DNA from: Ehretia macrophylla
Taxonomy: Eukaryota > Streptophyta > Magnoliopsida > Boraginales > Ehretiaceae
Length of the DNA stretch: 64,000 bases
NCBI GenBank assembly: GCA_037974665.1
Contig: CM075770.1
Coordinates: 98,067,350-98,131,349 of the forward strand
Reading direction: 5' to 3'
This document shows positions 46,023-58,807 of the stretch, piece by piece. Made by a program: the position numbers and the translations under genes. The notes below the pieces were generated by a model, which was given only the letters and a program-made list of their open reading frames with translations, ran no database searches and was not told the origin of the DNA. Each line of letters begins with the position of its first letter. Positions within the stretch are counted from its first letter, which is position 1.

Positions 46023-49000
46023 AAAACTTGATTGCTACTTGGTGTGTGTTATAAACATGTGCAAAATTACCAAGTTTTAATAACCCACAAGTGCACGGAT
46101 CTTGTAGTGTAGTGTGCAAAGAGTGTGAAATTGTATCCATAGGGAAGCTCGTTAGTTAGTTAGTGAAGTAGTGTGTTAAAGTGTTAAAGCGGTAAGTGAC
46201 AGTTTGTAGAAGGCGTTTGATTAAATTATACTACAACTAAACTAAACTAACTAAGTAAAAGTAGAATACGAGGGAGAGGAATCTAGGGGGATGGACATGC
46301 AATGAGGCAGTCAATATAGGCTCGGCATCCAAGTTCTCTAATTTTATGCACGAGGTTAAGCTACAAGCATTAACCTAGTCAATTATCTTAGTCTATTAAA
46401 ATCCCGATTACTAACTTTGATGTAGGTGTCGTTCCACCCTTCGTATGGATCTGTCCTTGCAACCTGCCATAATAGGTCAGTTTCAATTAAGTAATCAATA
46501 TCTCCTTTCTAGTCTAGAGCTATGGTATAACCTATAGTCTCATGGAATCTTAAGGTTGTCAAGCTATTGATTCACTATTAAAGCATGGATATGTTGCACG
46601 AAAGTAAAGCAATTATAACGTCTACTGAAAAGCATTACGTATGAAAGACAATAAAGTAAATCAAAATGTCTACTAAAAAGCATTACGTATGGAAGACAAT
46701 ACTGAATTTAAAGTAAGCCATATATTGCAATTGGATTAAATAAACTGAATCCGATACCATATATTAAAAGACTGTCATTTACAATATCCTCCCCTAACTA
46801 ATAGCTCTACTCATACATAATAATAAATACAAGTAGTACAAATAAGAGAGTCAAGAAAGGCTCCTCCGATATAACGACTTTGTATTTCAGATTCTAAGAA
46901 TTTGAGTAGAGGTCCGATGCAAAATAACTATTCGGGTAGAACTAGTTTTTCCCTAATAAAAGCTACTTGGGCAGAACTTTCTCCGAATAAGAGTTTTTCT
47001 ATTAAAAGATATTCGGGCAAAACTTCCCCCATATTCTACTGCTACTACTAAATTAAACTAACTAATTAACTAAAACTAAAATTAAACTAATTAAATAATT
47101 ACATAAAACAAATATTAAAATCTAAATTATATATAAAATTCGTCCGGGGAAAGGGGTATTTATTGGCAAATTTTTAGAGGCGCGCTCAAGCGCCCTTCCT
47201 GGCGCGCTCGAGCTCGCCTGCCTTCATCCGCTGGTTGCAAGACACATGGTGTTTCGGAAGCTGGTGGAAACATCTGGGTAGTGCGCTTGAGTGCCCTATG
47301 GGGCGCGCTTGAGCATGCCTGTGACGCCCGAGATTCAACCGTACTTCTAGCTTACTATTGCATCCACTATTTGTGCATTTTTTGTGCTTTGCTTGTTGTT
47401 TTCTTCAATCACTATTTATTCTATTTTTCAACTATTGAATTACCATAAATTAGCATTTTTATTAAATCATATTAATTGTTTTAGGAATGAGAAAAATGTG
47501 CATTTGAGCTTAGAGCGATAGGAGCACTCATTTAGAAAATGTTTTGCCAATCTAATGAATAGTATTACGTAACTTAACTTAGTGTTTTAATTAGCTTGCA
47601 GTAATTTGCACTTTAGGACTTGGTTCTAGCTAGTTTAACTCATATTTTGACCTCACACTCTCACTAAAATAGCTCACCCAAACATATACTCACACAACAC
47701 ACAACATAAGCTCATAACTAGCAAAACAAAACAAAACAAAAAAAAAAAAGATGCAGGAATTACTGTAGCAAATCCGAGAATCAGCATAGGAGGAGAATGA
47801 GAGGATTTTGCTCATCAAATCTTCAAGCCAAGCCAAGCCAAGCAAGGAGCAAGTAGTTTAGGGTGTGTGCAAGCCTTCTAGGAGCTCCTACGTGCGTTAG
47901 GTGAGGGTTTTGCATATTATTTTTGCATTTGAAATATATGTCAACTTTCTTGAATTTATTGATTTGCTATATTATGATGATGCAATGCTTAAATATGCTT
48001 ATGTATGTTGTGTATAAGTAGTAGATACCTAATTTATGCTATTGTTTCATAGTTTAAACGGTTGAAATCGCTTGTTGATCGTAGGGCATGAATAGTGACG
48101 GGAAAATTAGGAATTTGCAAAATCAGACCTTGTAGCTTGAATTAATGGTTCTAATAGGTGCTTTAGATGTTAATGAAAGTAGTGTGAAGGCCTTGTAGGG
48201 TTTAATTGCCCATAACCTAGTGAAAGAATGAAATAGCTAACTTTTAGAAAGGGATTTCAGGGTTATCGCGAATCCGGGTTGAATTGGCCTCCACATTTAG
48301 TAATCCTAGGCTATTTAGGACTTAATTAAGCTTTGCTAGCCTCCATTTGAGTCTCAGATGAGGTACATGTAGTACAAAGTCAAAAGAGTGAAATTGGGAC
48401 TTTTGTCTTAAACGCGAGTAATTGGGTAGTTTCTAGCGTCCTAGGGGTGCCATAAGGGATAATTAAAAGTATGGAATAGCCCGCTCACTTAACTAGAACA
48501 TTAACTTGTGTTTGGAAGAAAAATAACTTGTGTTATAAAGGGGTTTTGGGTCAAACGTAAATTCGGGTGAATTTGGTTGATATATTTGGTGTTCTTAGGG
48601 TAAGTAGGGACTAAATGTGCTTTTATAACTCTTATTTGAGCTTTGATTAAGATACTTGTAGTACAAACGCACAAAGGGGTAATCGGGGTTTTTGTGGCTA
48701 ATTCGGGTTAATGAATGATTTCAAGGGTTCTAAGTGTACCATAATGTGTAACTAGAAGATTAGAATAGTTAGTTGGTGAATCTTGAGCCTTAGCCTTGGT
48801 TTGGAGTTAAATGACTTAGGATAACAAAAGGGAAACTCGGGGTTTCATGGTTAGCCTTTGAATTAGCTTTGGTACTTGTATATCTTGCCTTTACATGTTG
48901 TTATATGGCATTTGTGAGCATTTCGTGAAGTTTCATGATCATCGGTCATTGACCCCTTTGTGTTGGTATAGTTATTTTCATATTTAATGCTTATATCTTG

Positions 49001-49304
49001 TTATAATGTTTATACTTCTTGTACTTTGTTAAGATCAAACTCTAATAAACATTGCATGCTAAGTGAGTAGGACTATAAGGATAACTCATCTAGATATATG
49101 ATTATTGATTATTGTATTTAAAAGTAATTGGAATTTATAACTTATGATCTTAACTTAATGGTATTTGATACTTCTAATATATCTTATGTTCTCTAATGAT
49201 ATGGTAAGGTGAACATTGTATCTTAATTGTGTGTGGGTTATGTACTTGTGTGAATAAGTGATTATAAATCTAGCTTCTAATGTTATAAGGTTGAGTTAAG
49301 TAAG

Positions 49305-51587
49305 TGTCACGCCACGACCCGACCCCGCAAAAGGCCAAGCCCGGACCCGACACACGGATGGAGTCTCCTCTGTACCGCGGACAATCCGAAAACCCTAAAA
49401 ACAATATAACACTTGCGAAAGCTATAAAATAATCAAAACAAGCCAACTTTCTATAAAACATACATTTCTTATTATCCAACTTTCCAAACCAAAAATGCCA
49501 TGCATACTACACAAGTACTTATGCCACTAAACCATTAGCCATTAGCATGCATTTCTTCACTAGTCATCAGGGTACAAGTTACAACATTACAGCTTTAATC
49601 CATTTCAACATAAAACTAATAAAGATCTCAACTAGAAAATATATATACAAGGCTACAAGCCTAAAAATTAAGCGTTCCTCACGCAATATACATAACAGCA
49701 AGGTTTGCACAAAACTGGTAACCAACCACCAGCAAAGCAGGTAAGTGCTATCACGGAAACACCTCCACCTGCTCCTCCTCCTCAATTACCTCGAGAGGGT
49801 CTGCCTCAACTACTCCTGTAAAAACATAGTATAGAGAGGAATGAGCAAAAACTATTGCTCAGCGAGGGCAATTGGTCTCAAGGACGGAGATGAGAGGAGT
49901 ATGCAATGCAATTAGCCAAGCAATACATACAAGTCATATAAAGATACAACCAAAGCCAACAATAGAGCAAGGCACGTATTTAAAGCTGCAAACACTCATT
50001 AAAAGGATACGATACTCTTTTCACGAGCAACTTTCAAACACGAATTCGATGACGACGCGCCGGCCCAAACCACCTTATAACACCAGTTTGGAATACCCCG
50101 GAAGTATCCATCAATCCTACGACCCAAATCTCCCTGGGAGGCAACCCAAGCGAGAAAGGGAATAGCAGCGGAGCTAGAGCAACCAACACTGGCAACCCAA
50201 GGCTACCCAGAGAGGCCCATCACTCACGCGCGAGACACTATGCAATGCAAGACTCGATACAAGATGATAAACAAGCGATAAAGCCACACGTGGGAGAATA
50301 ACAAAGTAGGTTACTCTCGCACGCAATAGCAGCAATTTGATAAGCAATTCAATCCAAAACAACTCAAACAAGTAATTCAAGTAATTCTAAGCATTCTATA
50401 AGCATAAAGACAAGAAAACACACAAAAACACAAATCGGCCCCAACTATCAAAACACTACCATTTCCAAACGAGCCACGGGTTCTGGAAACCGACTTCGCC
50501 AACCCTCCTAGGTCACCATAAGGCACGTCTAAAGACTCCGAAACCTTACTTTACCCTAGAACTCGCGCAAAGCCCCGATTTCTCCCTTTCTCGTTTGAAC
50601 TACAACTATAACAACCAAACACCCAACCAACGCCATAATCACACCAAAAGTGCTTTCATGGCTTCCCGAAGCAATGCCAACACGCAAAACGAGAAAATTC
50701 CAAAGTCGACCTAAACGACCCCGACTTTCCCAAAGGCTTAATTCTCATTTTTTCCTCTACGCAACCCAAACAAACCACACATTTTAGCATTCTAGCATAC
50801 CTAGCACGTTTCTACATCAACGGAAAGCATAACAGCGCAATTTCAACGTTTCAAGATTTTACTATTCACAAAATACTATTCATTTCACAATTCAAGTTGC
50901 AATCACAACATTTAACCGCAGAAAATGTTACAAAGCTATAAATACATGTTCTACAAATGCTAAGGAACATTCTAGAAGCATCAAATCGCTTTAAATAACG
51001 ATCTACGGATAAATCTAAAAATTGACAAAGTTAACAAACACAACGTATAAATGAGCAAATAACATGCTTCCCTCACCTTAGGTACTCCTAGTCGCTAGGA
51101 AAACAATGTTGGTTGCCTCGGAAACCACCCCGCACGAGCACACGCGAGATTGATTGTTTGGTAGGTGAAAGTTTTTTTTTTGTTCTCTATGGAACTCACG
51201 GCCTGCTGCTGGCTGTTTGCTGCTGTTTTTATTTTATTTTTCTTAGTTTTTAGCTTATATAAGGGTCAAATGGTCAAAGGTCAAAGGTCAAGGTCAACAA
51301 CTTAAAAAAAACTTGGTCAAAGGCCCCTATTTTGAGCGTTTTAAAGCCGTTTCAGCTAAGGTAAGTTCAATTAAAGCTAGCAACATTTAAAATATAAAAT
51401 TTAAGTCATCTAAATACTAGTTTCACTATTTGCTGAGGACTAGAAATCGTTATCTAGCTATCGCTCCTTAAATGCAATGCACGTTGCGTCGGCGAGAATG
51501 TAACAATTAATTCACAAAGAATTTAAGGAAATATAATTTTCAAAATAATAAACAAAGAAAATTCACATTTCGGGCTCGGGTATTACA
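49305..51587 (-). repeat. 3' LTR of the chromovirus
   Basis: 2283 bp; in element orientation TGTAATACCCGAGC ... GGCGTGACA. It contains the GAGCAA...TTGCTC hairpin (49843-49860). Plus-strand and minus-strand short open frames here also occur in the other LTR and are not genes. Confidence 0.95.
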
Positions 51588-51600
51588 CCCTCTCCCCCTT
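51588..51600 (-). other. Polypurine tract of the chromovirus
   Basis: On the minus strand AAGGGGGAGAGGG abuts the 3' LTR start TGTAATACCC. The pol stop codon (51601-51599) overlaps it, so coding runs to within about a dozen bases of the LTR. Confidence 0.9.
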
Positions 51601-54600
51601 AAAACAATTGCGCCCACGCAATTCTTACCTGGTCAACAAACAACTCCGGATACTGATCCCGAACTTGGTCTTCTCTTTCCCAAGTCGCTTCCTCAAACCC
51701 ATGATGATTCCACAGAACCTTTACTAACGGAATACTCTTTCTGCGAAGCTCCTGAACTTTCCGATCCACAATTCTAATCGGTTTCTCTTCATAAGACAAC
51801 TTCTCTTCAATCTGCAAAGGCTCTGGTTCAAGTACATGCGAAGGGTCTGGATGATAGTTCTTCAACATAGACATGTGGAACACATCGTGTAGTCTCGACA
51901 AGCTTGGAGGCAAAGCTAATCGATAAGCCAAAGGACCTACCTTTTCGGTGATCTCATACAGACCCATATCCCTGGGACTAAGCTTCCCGCTCTTACCGTG
52001 CCGAATCAATCCCTTCCGTGGAGAAATCTTAAGAAACACCCAATCTCCCAAATCAAACTTAAGATCCCGACGGTGCTTATCTGCATAACTCTTCTGACGA
52101 CTCTGAGCTGTAAGCATACGCTGGCGAATAAGGTGAACATTATCTACCATCTTAATCATCTCAGGTAACACAGTCGGATCAACTGTTCTCATCTCTCCAA
52201 CCTCTTCCCAATATAACGGGGATCTGCATTTACGACCATACAATGCCTCGTAGGGAGCCATACCTATAGTAGATTGATAACTATTGTTGTAGGCGAACGC
52301 CGCTAAAGGCAAAAACTTATCCCACTTCATCCCAAAGTCAAGCACACATGTCCGAAGCATGTCTTCCAAGATCCTAATGGTTCTCTCAGACTGGCCATCA
52401 GTTTGCGGATGATATGCAGTACTGAAGCTCAACTTAGTTCCCATGGCCTCTTGCAACTTCTGCCAAAAACGAGATCTGAATCTGGGATCCCTATCTGACA
52501 CTATACTCTGTGGCACACCATGCAATCTCACAATATTAGCAACATACAATTCAGCTAGCTTATCAAGGCTAACCTGTTTGTTTACGAGAATAAAATGTGT
52601 AACTTTAGCCAAGTGGTCCACAACAACCCAAACAGAATCACATCCTCTCGGAGATCTGGGAAGATCAGTCACAAGGTCCATTGTAATATGTACCCACTTC
52701 CACTGCGGAATCGACAATGGCTGTAGAAGTCCGGCTGGCCTCTGATGCTCAACTTTAACCCTCTGACAAGTCAAACATCTGGATACATACCCAGCAATCT
52801 CCCTCTTCATATTGTTCCACCAGAAGTGTTGCTTCAAATCTCTATACATTTTTGTACTGCCCGGGTGAATCGTATACCTCAAATTATGTGCCTCAGACAG
52901 GATCTCATTCTTCAAAGTCGGATCATCAGGAACACATACTCTATCCCTGAATCTGAAAATGCCATCTGCATGTAATTTAAACTCCGACTCTCCCCCTTTT
53001 GATTTTTCTTGGATTTTCAAGATGTGAGGATCAGTCTTCTGAGCCTCTCTGATCTGTGCTAGCAATCCTGACTGTATCTGTAAACTAGCAAACCGAATCC
53101 CTACCTCAGTAGCTTCTGGTTTCCATGAACAAATTTCTTCCAAAGTCTCCCAGTCCTTGATAATCAAGCTTGCAACAGTAGCCTTTCGGCTCAAAGCATC
53201 AGCAACAACAGTTGCCTTACCTGGCACATAGTTAATAGAACAGTTATAACTACCCAATAGCTCTAGCCATCTCCGCTGCCTCATATTTAGATCCTTCTGT
53301 GAAAACAAATACTTGAGACTCTTGTGGTCAGTAAATATTTCAAATCTGCAACCCCACAAGTAATGACGCCACTTCTTCAATGCAAACACAACTGCAGCTA
53401 ACTCAAGATCATGTGTAGGGTAATTGACTTCATAAGGTTTCAATTTCCTAGAAGCATAGGCAATCACCTTACCATTCTGCATTAAAACACAGCCCAATCC
53501 TTCTTTAGATGCATCACTGTAGACAACGAAGTTCTCTGTTCCCTCAGGTAAAGCTAGTATAGGAGCTGTAGTTAGTCTCTTCTTCAATTCTTGGAAACTG
53601 GATTCACATTTAGCATCCCAGTTGTAAGCAACTTTCTTCCGAGTCAACTGGCTCAAAGGCCTAGAAATTTTGGAGAAGTCTTTAACAAATCTCCGGTAGT
53701 AACCTGCCAATCCAAGAAAACTCCGAATCTCTGACACCGTCTCAGGTCTCTTCCAAAATGAAACAACTTCAATCTTAGCTGGGTCCACTGAAATTCCTCG
53801 ATCTGAAATGATATGGCCTAGAAAAGTTATCTGATTCAACCAGAACTCACACTTGCTGAATTTAGCAAAAAGTTTGTTTTCCTGCAAAGTTTGAAGCACA
53901 ATCCTCAAGTGTTGCTCATGTTCAGCCTCGTTCTTCGAATACACTAAAATGTCGTCAATGAAGATCACAACAAACTGATCAAGGTAAGGCCGAAAAACCC
54001 TCTGCATCAAGTCCATGAATGCGGCTGGTGCATTCGTCAATCCAAACGGCAAAACAACAAATTCATAGTGGCCATATCTAGTCCTGAAAGCCGTCTTCGG
54101 TATATCGTCACTCCGAATTCTAAGTTGATAGTAGCCCTGCCTCAAGTCAAATTTGGAATAAACACTCGCACCCTGCAAGTGGTCAAACAATTCTTCAGTC
54201 AACGGCAAGGGGTATTTGTTCTTAATCGTGACTTGATTAAGTCCCCTGTAATCAATGCATAACCGTAGTGTGCCATCTTTCTTTCTCACAAACAACACAG
54301 GTGCGCCCCACGGTGAAGAACTAGGTTGTATAAACCCTTTCTCAAGCAAGTTCTGAAGCTGAATTTTTAACTCCTGAAGTTCAGCCGATGCCATTCTATA
54401 AGGACTCCTAGAAATCGGCGCAGTGCCTGGCACAAGATCAATCATGAACTCAATCTCCCTATCCGGTGGTAAACCCGGTAATTCCTCGGGAAATACACCA
54501 GGGAAGTCTCTAACAATCGGAACCTCATTCAAACTCAACTTATCAGCAGGCTGATTGATCAAATAAGCTAAGTAAGCTTCACAACCCCTATTCAACAACT

Positions 54601-55900
54601 TAGAAGTCTTGATCGCTGATAAAAGTGGAATGCGGGCAGCCCTGCAGTTCCCAACAATCTCTAGTACCGGTAGGTCAGGAACCTTAAGATAAACGATCTT
54701 TGTTCTACAATCCAACTGAGCATAATACTTTCCCAACCAGTCCATTCCCAAAATGATTTCAAAGTCACGGAATGGTAATATAATTAAATCAGCAGGAAAT
54801 TTACGGTTCTCTATACATATATCACAAGATTTGCAAATAGACTCAGCAACAAATTTTGCACCCAAAGGAGTACTAACTTCAACTTCATGAGGCAAATTAT
54901 CAATGCAAACATTCACAGATCGTGCACATGCAGGAGTTATAAACGAATGTGTAGCTCCAGGATCAATCAAAACTTTAACTGGCTGAGTATTGAGAAGAAA
55001 GGTACCTTCCACTATAGCTGTATTATCGGGCAGCTCCTCTGCATCCAGTGCAAAGACCCTAGCCTGTACTCTCTGTGCTGGTCGTGCACGTGTAGCCCTA
55101 TTCTGAACACCTCGGCCTCCACCATGGCCCTGAACATTATTATATTTAGGGCAATCCCTCACCCTATGCTCATCACTGCCACAACCCGTACATTTTCCAC
55201 TCTTCCTCCAGCAGTTAGCCTCAATATGCCCTGGTCGATTACAATAATCACACTGCTGATTTTGCCTAACCGCAGTGTTTCCTGTAGGTGCTGGGGCTCT
55301 GGCAGGGGTAGGAACTGTACCTCCCTGCTGAGGTCTGGTCACAGCTGGTCTAGCCTGAATCTGCTGCTGTGGCTGATACGGATGCTGCTGAGGACCCTGT
55401 GCAGAAGCCTGATACTGCCTCGCCTGACTCTGGCTACTCTGGCCCAAAAACTGCTTCTTACTCGGCTGACTGCTCTCAGCTAACATCTCAGCCTTCCGTT
55501 TCTCAAACTTCGAGGCTGCCTGAAATGCCTCGGGAAAAGTAGTGTAGGTCTGTCCAGTCAAATGCAACTGTATGTCCATTCTCAACCCACGGACAAACCT
55601 ATGTATCATCCTCCTAGCTGGCCGTACCAACTCGGGCATATACTTTGACAGGCTAACAAACCTAGCCTCATATTGTGCAACAGTCATATTTCCCTGCTTC
55701 AGCGCCACAAACTCATATTCCTGTCTCTCCATAGCCATCTCGGGAATATATTTGTCCCGGAACTCACTTACGAAATCATCCCATAACTGTGGAACATCCT
55801 CACAATCCCACCTCAGCCTAATAGTATTCCACCACTGCTCTGCATCACCCTCAAATAAAAATGATGCATAATCTATTCTTGCCTCATCAGTATACCTCAA
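51599..55900 (-). CDS. gag-pol: Gag-Pol polyprotein, main part (chromovirus), 1433 codons
   Basis: Residue numbers are from position 55900. Gag capsid region 1-150, a Gln/Pro-rich linker 150-215, and two CCHC knuckles (C217, C220, H225, C230 and C237, C240, H245, C250). Protease has D313-P-G-A-T-H-S-F in place of the common DSG. Reverse transcriptase about 480-720 has F-I-D-D at 647-650. RNase H has the D796, E833, D858, D901 tetrad. Integrase has the HHCC zinc site (H1005, H1012, C1042, C1045) and the D1075, D1136, E1172 triad with 35 residues between the last two. A C-terminal chromodomain-like segment (about 1388-1422, EEATWE and YPELF motifs) should guide integration to heterochromatin. 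The frame is open upstream of 55900 to a TAG at 56014-56012, so 55900 (a TTG) is not a true start. All catalytic residues looked for are present. Confidence 0.93.
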   Translation of the reverse strand: MRYTDEARIDYASFLFEGDAEQWWNTIRLRWDCEDVPQLWDDFVSEFRDKYIPEMAMERQEYEFVALKQGNMTVAQYEARFVSLSKYMPELVRPARRMIHRFVRGLRMDIQLHLTGQTYTTFPEAFQAASKFEKRKAEMLAESSQPSKKQFLGQSSQSQARQYQASAQGPQQHPYQPQQQIQARPAVTRPQQGGTVPTPARAPAPTGNTAVRQNQQCDYCNRPGHIEANCWRKSGKCTGCGSDEHRVRDCPKYNNVQGHGGGRGVQNRATRARPAQRVQARVFALDAEELPDNTAIVEGTFLLNTQPVKVLIDPGATHSFITPACARSVNVCIDNLPHEVEVSTPLGAKFVAESICKSCDICIENRKFPADLIILPFRDFEIILGMDWLGKYYAQLDCRTKIVYLKVPDLPVLEIVGNCRAARIPLLSAIKTSKLLNRGCEAYLAYLINQPADKLSLNEVPIVRDFPGVFPEELPGLPPDREIEFMIDLVPGTAPISRSPYRMASAELQELKIQLQNLLEKGFIQPSSSPWGAPVLFVRKKDGTLRLCIDYRGLNQVTIKNKYPLPLTEELFDHLQGASVYSKFDLRQGYYQLRIRSDDIPKTAFRTRYGHYEFVVLPFGLTNAPAAFMDLMQRVFRPYLDQFVVIFIDDILVYSKNEAEHEQHLRIVLQTLQENKLFAKFSKCEFWLNQITFLGHIISDRGISVDPAKIEVVSFWKRPETVSEIRSFLGLAGYYRRFVKDFSKISRPLSQLTRKKVAYNWDAKCESSFQELKKRLTTAPILALPEGTENFVVYSDASKEGLGCVLMQNGKVIAYASRKLKPYEVNYPTHDLELAAVVFALKKWRHYLWGCRFEIFTDHKSLKYLFSQKDLNMRQRRWLELLGSYNCSINYVPGKATVVADALSRKATVASLIIKDWETLEEICSWKPEATEVGIRFASLQIQSGLLAQIREAQKTDPHILKIQEKSKGGESEFKLHADGIFRFRDRVCVPDDPTLKNEILSEAHNLRYTIHPGSTKMYRDLKQHFWWNNMKREIAGYVSRCLTCQRVKVEHQRPAGLLQPLSIPQWKWVHITMDLVTDLPRSPRGCDSVWVVVDHLAKVTHFILVNKQVSLDKLAELYVANIVRLHGVPQSIVSDRDPRFRSRFWQKLQEAMGTKLSFSTAYHPQTDGQSERTIRILEDMLRTCVLDFGMKWDKFLPLAAFAYNNSYQSTIGMAPYEALYGRKCRSPLYWEEVGEMRTVDPTVLPEMIKMVDNVHLIRQRMLTAQSRQKSYADKHRRDLKFDLGDWVFLKISPRKGLIRHGKSGKLSPRDMGLYEITEKVGPLAYRLALPPSLSRLHDVFHMSMLKNYHPDPSHVLEPEPLQIEEKLSYEEKPIRIVDRKVQELRRKSIPLVKVLWNHHGFEEATWEREDQVRDQYPELFVDQVRIAWAQLF

Positions 55901-56011
55901 CGCGGTGAAAATTTTCTCGACACGATTAATCCATCTCTTGGCCGCCTCATCATCAGGCTCTCCGAAGAACTTCCCCGGCTCGTGCCTCAGAAATTTCTCC
56001 AGCTGGTTATT

Positions 56012-56215
56012 CTAAACTCTGTACCCCTGACCACTAGGATTAGCTTGATTACCCTGGGGATTAATCCGGTCCTGCCTCTGCTCATGTAGTACCTGTGTGA
56101 TCCGGTCTACTGCAGTAGTCATGGTAGCCATAAACTGCTCAGGCAACGGCTGCTGACCCTGTTCTGCTGCCTCTTCATCTGATCCTATACCTTGAGTACC
56201 ACGACGTGGCGGCAT
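56012..56215 (-). CDS. gag: Gag N-terminus of the chromovirus, ends at in-frame TAG
   Basis: The ATG at 56215 begins MPPRRGTQG..., a usual opening for Tekay/Del gag, and the frame runs 67 codons to TAG at 56014-56012. The distance from 56215 to 55900 is a multiple of three, so the downstream gag-pol is in the same frame and one stop codon alone separates them. The following bases AATAAC do not resemble the CARYYA context of known plant readthrough sites, so a disabling substitution is likelier than programmed readthrough. Confidence 0.8.
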   Translation of the reverse strand: MPPRRGTQGIGSDEEAAEQGQQPLPEQFMATMTTAVDRITQVLHEQRQDRINPQGNQANPSGQGYRV

Positions 56216-56507
56216 AGTAGCAACTCACAATAGCTGGCAACATTTAAAAGCAGTTTATAGACAGAAATATAACACATAAGATTAGATAACACTCAAATCA
56301 ATAACAATCCAACATTCTATCACACAATTCACATAAGACAAGTTCAACTTGCCAAACCATTTCACCTAAACACATAAACATTCCAAGTTCACAAAGTCAT
56401 GCTAGAACATTTTCTTTTCACTTAGCAATGAAACATAAAAACTGTAGCAATTTAGACCTTTACCCCACAGACCGAGAATCATATCCCGGCTCATGCAAGA
56501 CTATCAT
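56216..56507 (-). other. 5' leader of the chromovirus
   Basis: Short non-coding leader of about 290 bases between the primer site and the gag ATG. Nothing else recognised. Confidence 0.7.
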
Positions 56508-56519
56508 GCTCTGATACCA
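56508..56519 (-). other. Primer-binding site, initiator tRNA-Met
   Basis: The minus strand reads TGGTATCAGAGC, a perfect 12-base match to the usual plant initiator tRNA-Met primer site, 8 bases inside the 5' LTR. It sets the orientation. Confidence 0.93.
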
Positions 56520-56527
56520 CCTAAAGA

Positions 56528-58807
56528 TGTCACACCCGACCCGACCCCGCAAAAGGCCAAGCCCGGACCCGACACACGGACGGAGTCTACTCTGTACCGC
56601 GGACGATCCGAAAACACTAAAAACAATATATACTTGCGAAAGCTATAAAATAATCAAAACAAGTCAACTTTCTATAAAACATACATTTCTTATTATCCAA
56701 CTTTCCAAACCAAAAATGCCATGCATACTACACAAGTACTTATGCCACTAAACCATTAGCCATTAGCATGCATTTCTTCACTAGTCATCAGGGTACAAGT
56801 TACAACATTACAACTTTAATCCATTACAACATAAGACCATTAAAGGTCTCAACTAGAAAATATATATACAAGGCTCCAAGCCTCAAAATTAACCCCCCTT
56901 CACGCAATATACATAACAACAAGGTTTGCACAAAACTGGTAACCAACCACCAGCAAAGCAGGTAAGTGCTATCACGGAAACACCTCCACCTGCTCCTCCT
57001 CCTCAATTACCTCGAGAGGGTCTGCTTCAACTACTCCTGTAAAAACATAGTATAGAAAGGAATGAGCAAAAACTATTGCTCAGCGAGGGCAATTGGTCTC
57101 AAGGACGGAGATGAAAGGAGTATGCAATGCAATTAGCCAAGCAATACATACAAGTCATATAAAGATACAACCAAAGCCAACAATAAAGCAAGACAAGTAT
57201 TTAAAGCTGCAAACACTCATTCAAAGGATACGATACTCTTTTCACGAGCAACTTTCAAACACGAATTCGATGATGACGCGCCAGCCCAAACCACCTTATA
57301 ACACCAGTTTGGAATACCCCGGAAGTATCCATCAATCCTACGACCCCAAATCTCCCTAGGAGGCAACCCAAGCGAGAAAGGGAATAGCAGCGGAGCTAGA
57401 GCAACCAACACTGGCAACCCAAGGCTACCCAGAGAGGCCCATCACTCACGCGCGAGACACTATGCAATGCAAGACTCGATACAAGATGATAAACAAGCGA
57501 TAAAGCCACACGTGGGAGAATAACAAAGTAGGTTACTCTCGCACGCAATAGCAGCAATTTGATAAGCAATTCAATCCAAAACAACTCAAACAAGTAATTC
57601 AAGTAATTCTAAGCATTCTATAAGCATAAAGACAAGAAAACACACAAAAACACAAATCGGCCCCAACTATCAAAACACTACCATTTCCAAACGAGCCACG
57701 GGTTCTGGAAACCGACTTCGCCAACCCTCCTAGGTCACCATAAGGCACGTCTAAAGACCCCGAAACCTTACTTTACCCTAGAACTCGCGCAAAGCCCCGA
57801 TTTTCCCCTTTCTCGTTTGAACTACAACTATAACAACCAAACACCCAACCAACGCCATAATCGCACCAAAAGTGCTTCCATGGCTTCCCGAAGCAATGCC
57901 AACACGCAAAACGAGAAAACGCCAAAGTCGACCTAAACGACCCCGACTTTCCCAAAGGCTTAATTCTCATTTTTTCCTCTACGCAACCCAAACAAACCAC
58001 ACATTTTAGCATTCTAGCATACCCAGCACGTTTCTACATCAACGGAAAGCATAACAGCGCAATTTCAACGTTTCAAAGTTTTACTATTCACAAAATACTA
58101 TTCATTTCACAATTCAAGTTGCAATCACAACATTTAACCGCAGAAAATTTTACAAAGCTATAAATACATGTTCTACAAATGCTAAGGAACATTCTAGAAG
58201 CATCAAATCGCTTTAAATAACGATCTACGGATAAATCTAAAAATTGACAAAGTTAACAAACACAACGTATAAATGCGCAAATAACATGCTTCCCTCACCT
58301 TAGGTACTTCTAGTCGCTAGGAAAACAACGTTGGTTGCCTCGGAAACCACCCCGCACGAGCACACGCGAAGATTGATCGTTTGGTAGGTGAAAGGTTTTT
58401 TTTTCTCTAAGGAACTCACGGCCTGCTGCTGGCTGTTTGCTGCTGTTTTTATTTTATTTTTCTTAGTTTTTAGCTTATATAAGGGTCAAATGGTCAAAGG
58501 TCAAAGGTCAAGGTCACCAACTTAAAAAAAACTTGGTCAAAGGCCTCTATTTTGAGCGTTTTAAAGCCGTTTCAGCTAAGGTAAGATAAATTAAAGCTAG
58601 CAACATTTAAAATATAAAATTTAAGTCATCTAAATACTAGTTTCACTATTTGCTGAGGACTAGAAATCGTTATCTAGCTATCGCTCCTTAAATGCAATGC
58701 ACGTTGTGTCGGCGAGAATGTAACAATTAATTCACAAAGAATTTAAGGAAATATAATTTTCAAAATAATAAACAAAGAAAATTCACATTTCGGGCTCGGG
58801 TATTACA
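56528..58807 (-). repeat. 5' LTR of the chromovirus
   Basis: 2280 bp, nearly identical to the 3' LTR. Differences are concentrated in the first 900 bp on the plus strand. The hairpin is at 57064-57081. Confidence 0.95.

Larger units (their letters stand above)
49305..58807 (-). mobile_element. Full-length Tekay-type chromovirus (Ty3/gypsy), 9.5 kb
   Basis: Complete minus-strand element: 5' LTR 56528-58807, PBS 56508-56519, gag-pol 56215-51599, polypurine tract 51588-51600, 3' LTR 49305-51587. The target duplication is GTAAG at 49300-49304 and 58808-58812, and the empty site is intact in copy A at about 23930-23950. By hand count the LTRs differ at roughly 2-3% of sites, so it is fairly young. 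The single obvious lesion in coding is one in-frame TAG in gag. Confidence 0.96.

Noticed and set aside
50174-50380. 68-codon minus frame repeated at 57396-57602
   Set aside because: The two are the same LTR position in the 3' and 5' LTRs, and no coding signature is present.
54887-55483. 198-codon plus frame across the chromovirus gag region
   Set aside because: It is an antisense shadow of the intact gag-pol frame, which carries clear zinc knuckles and protease motifs.
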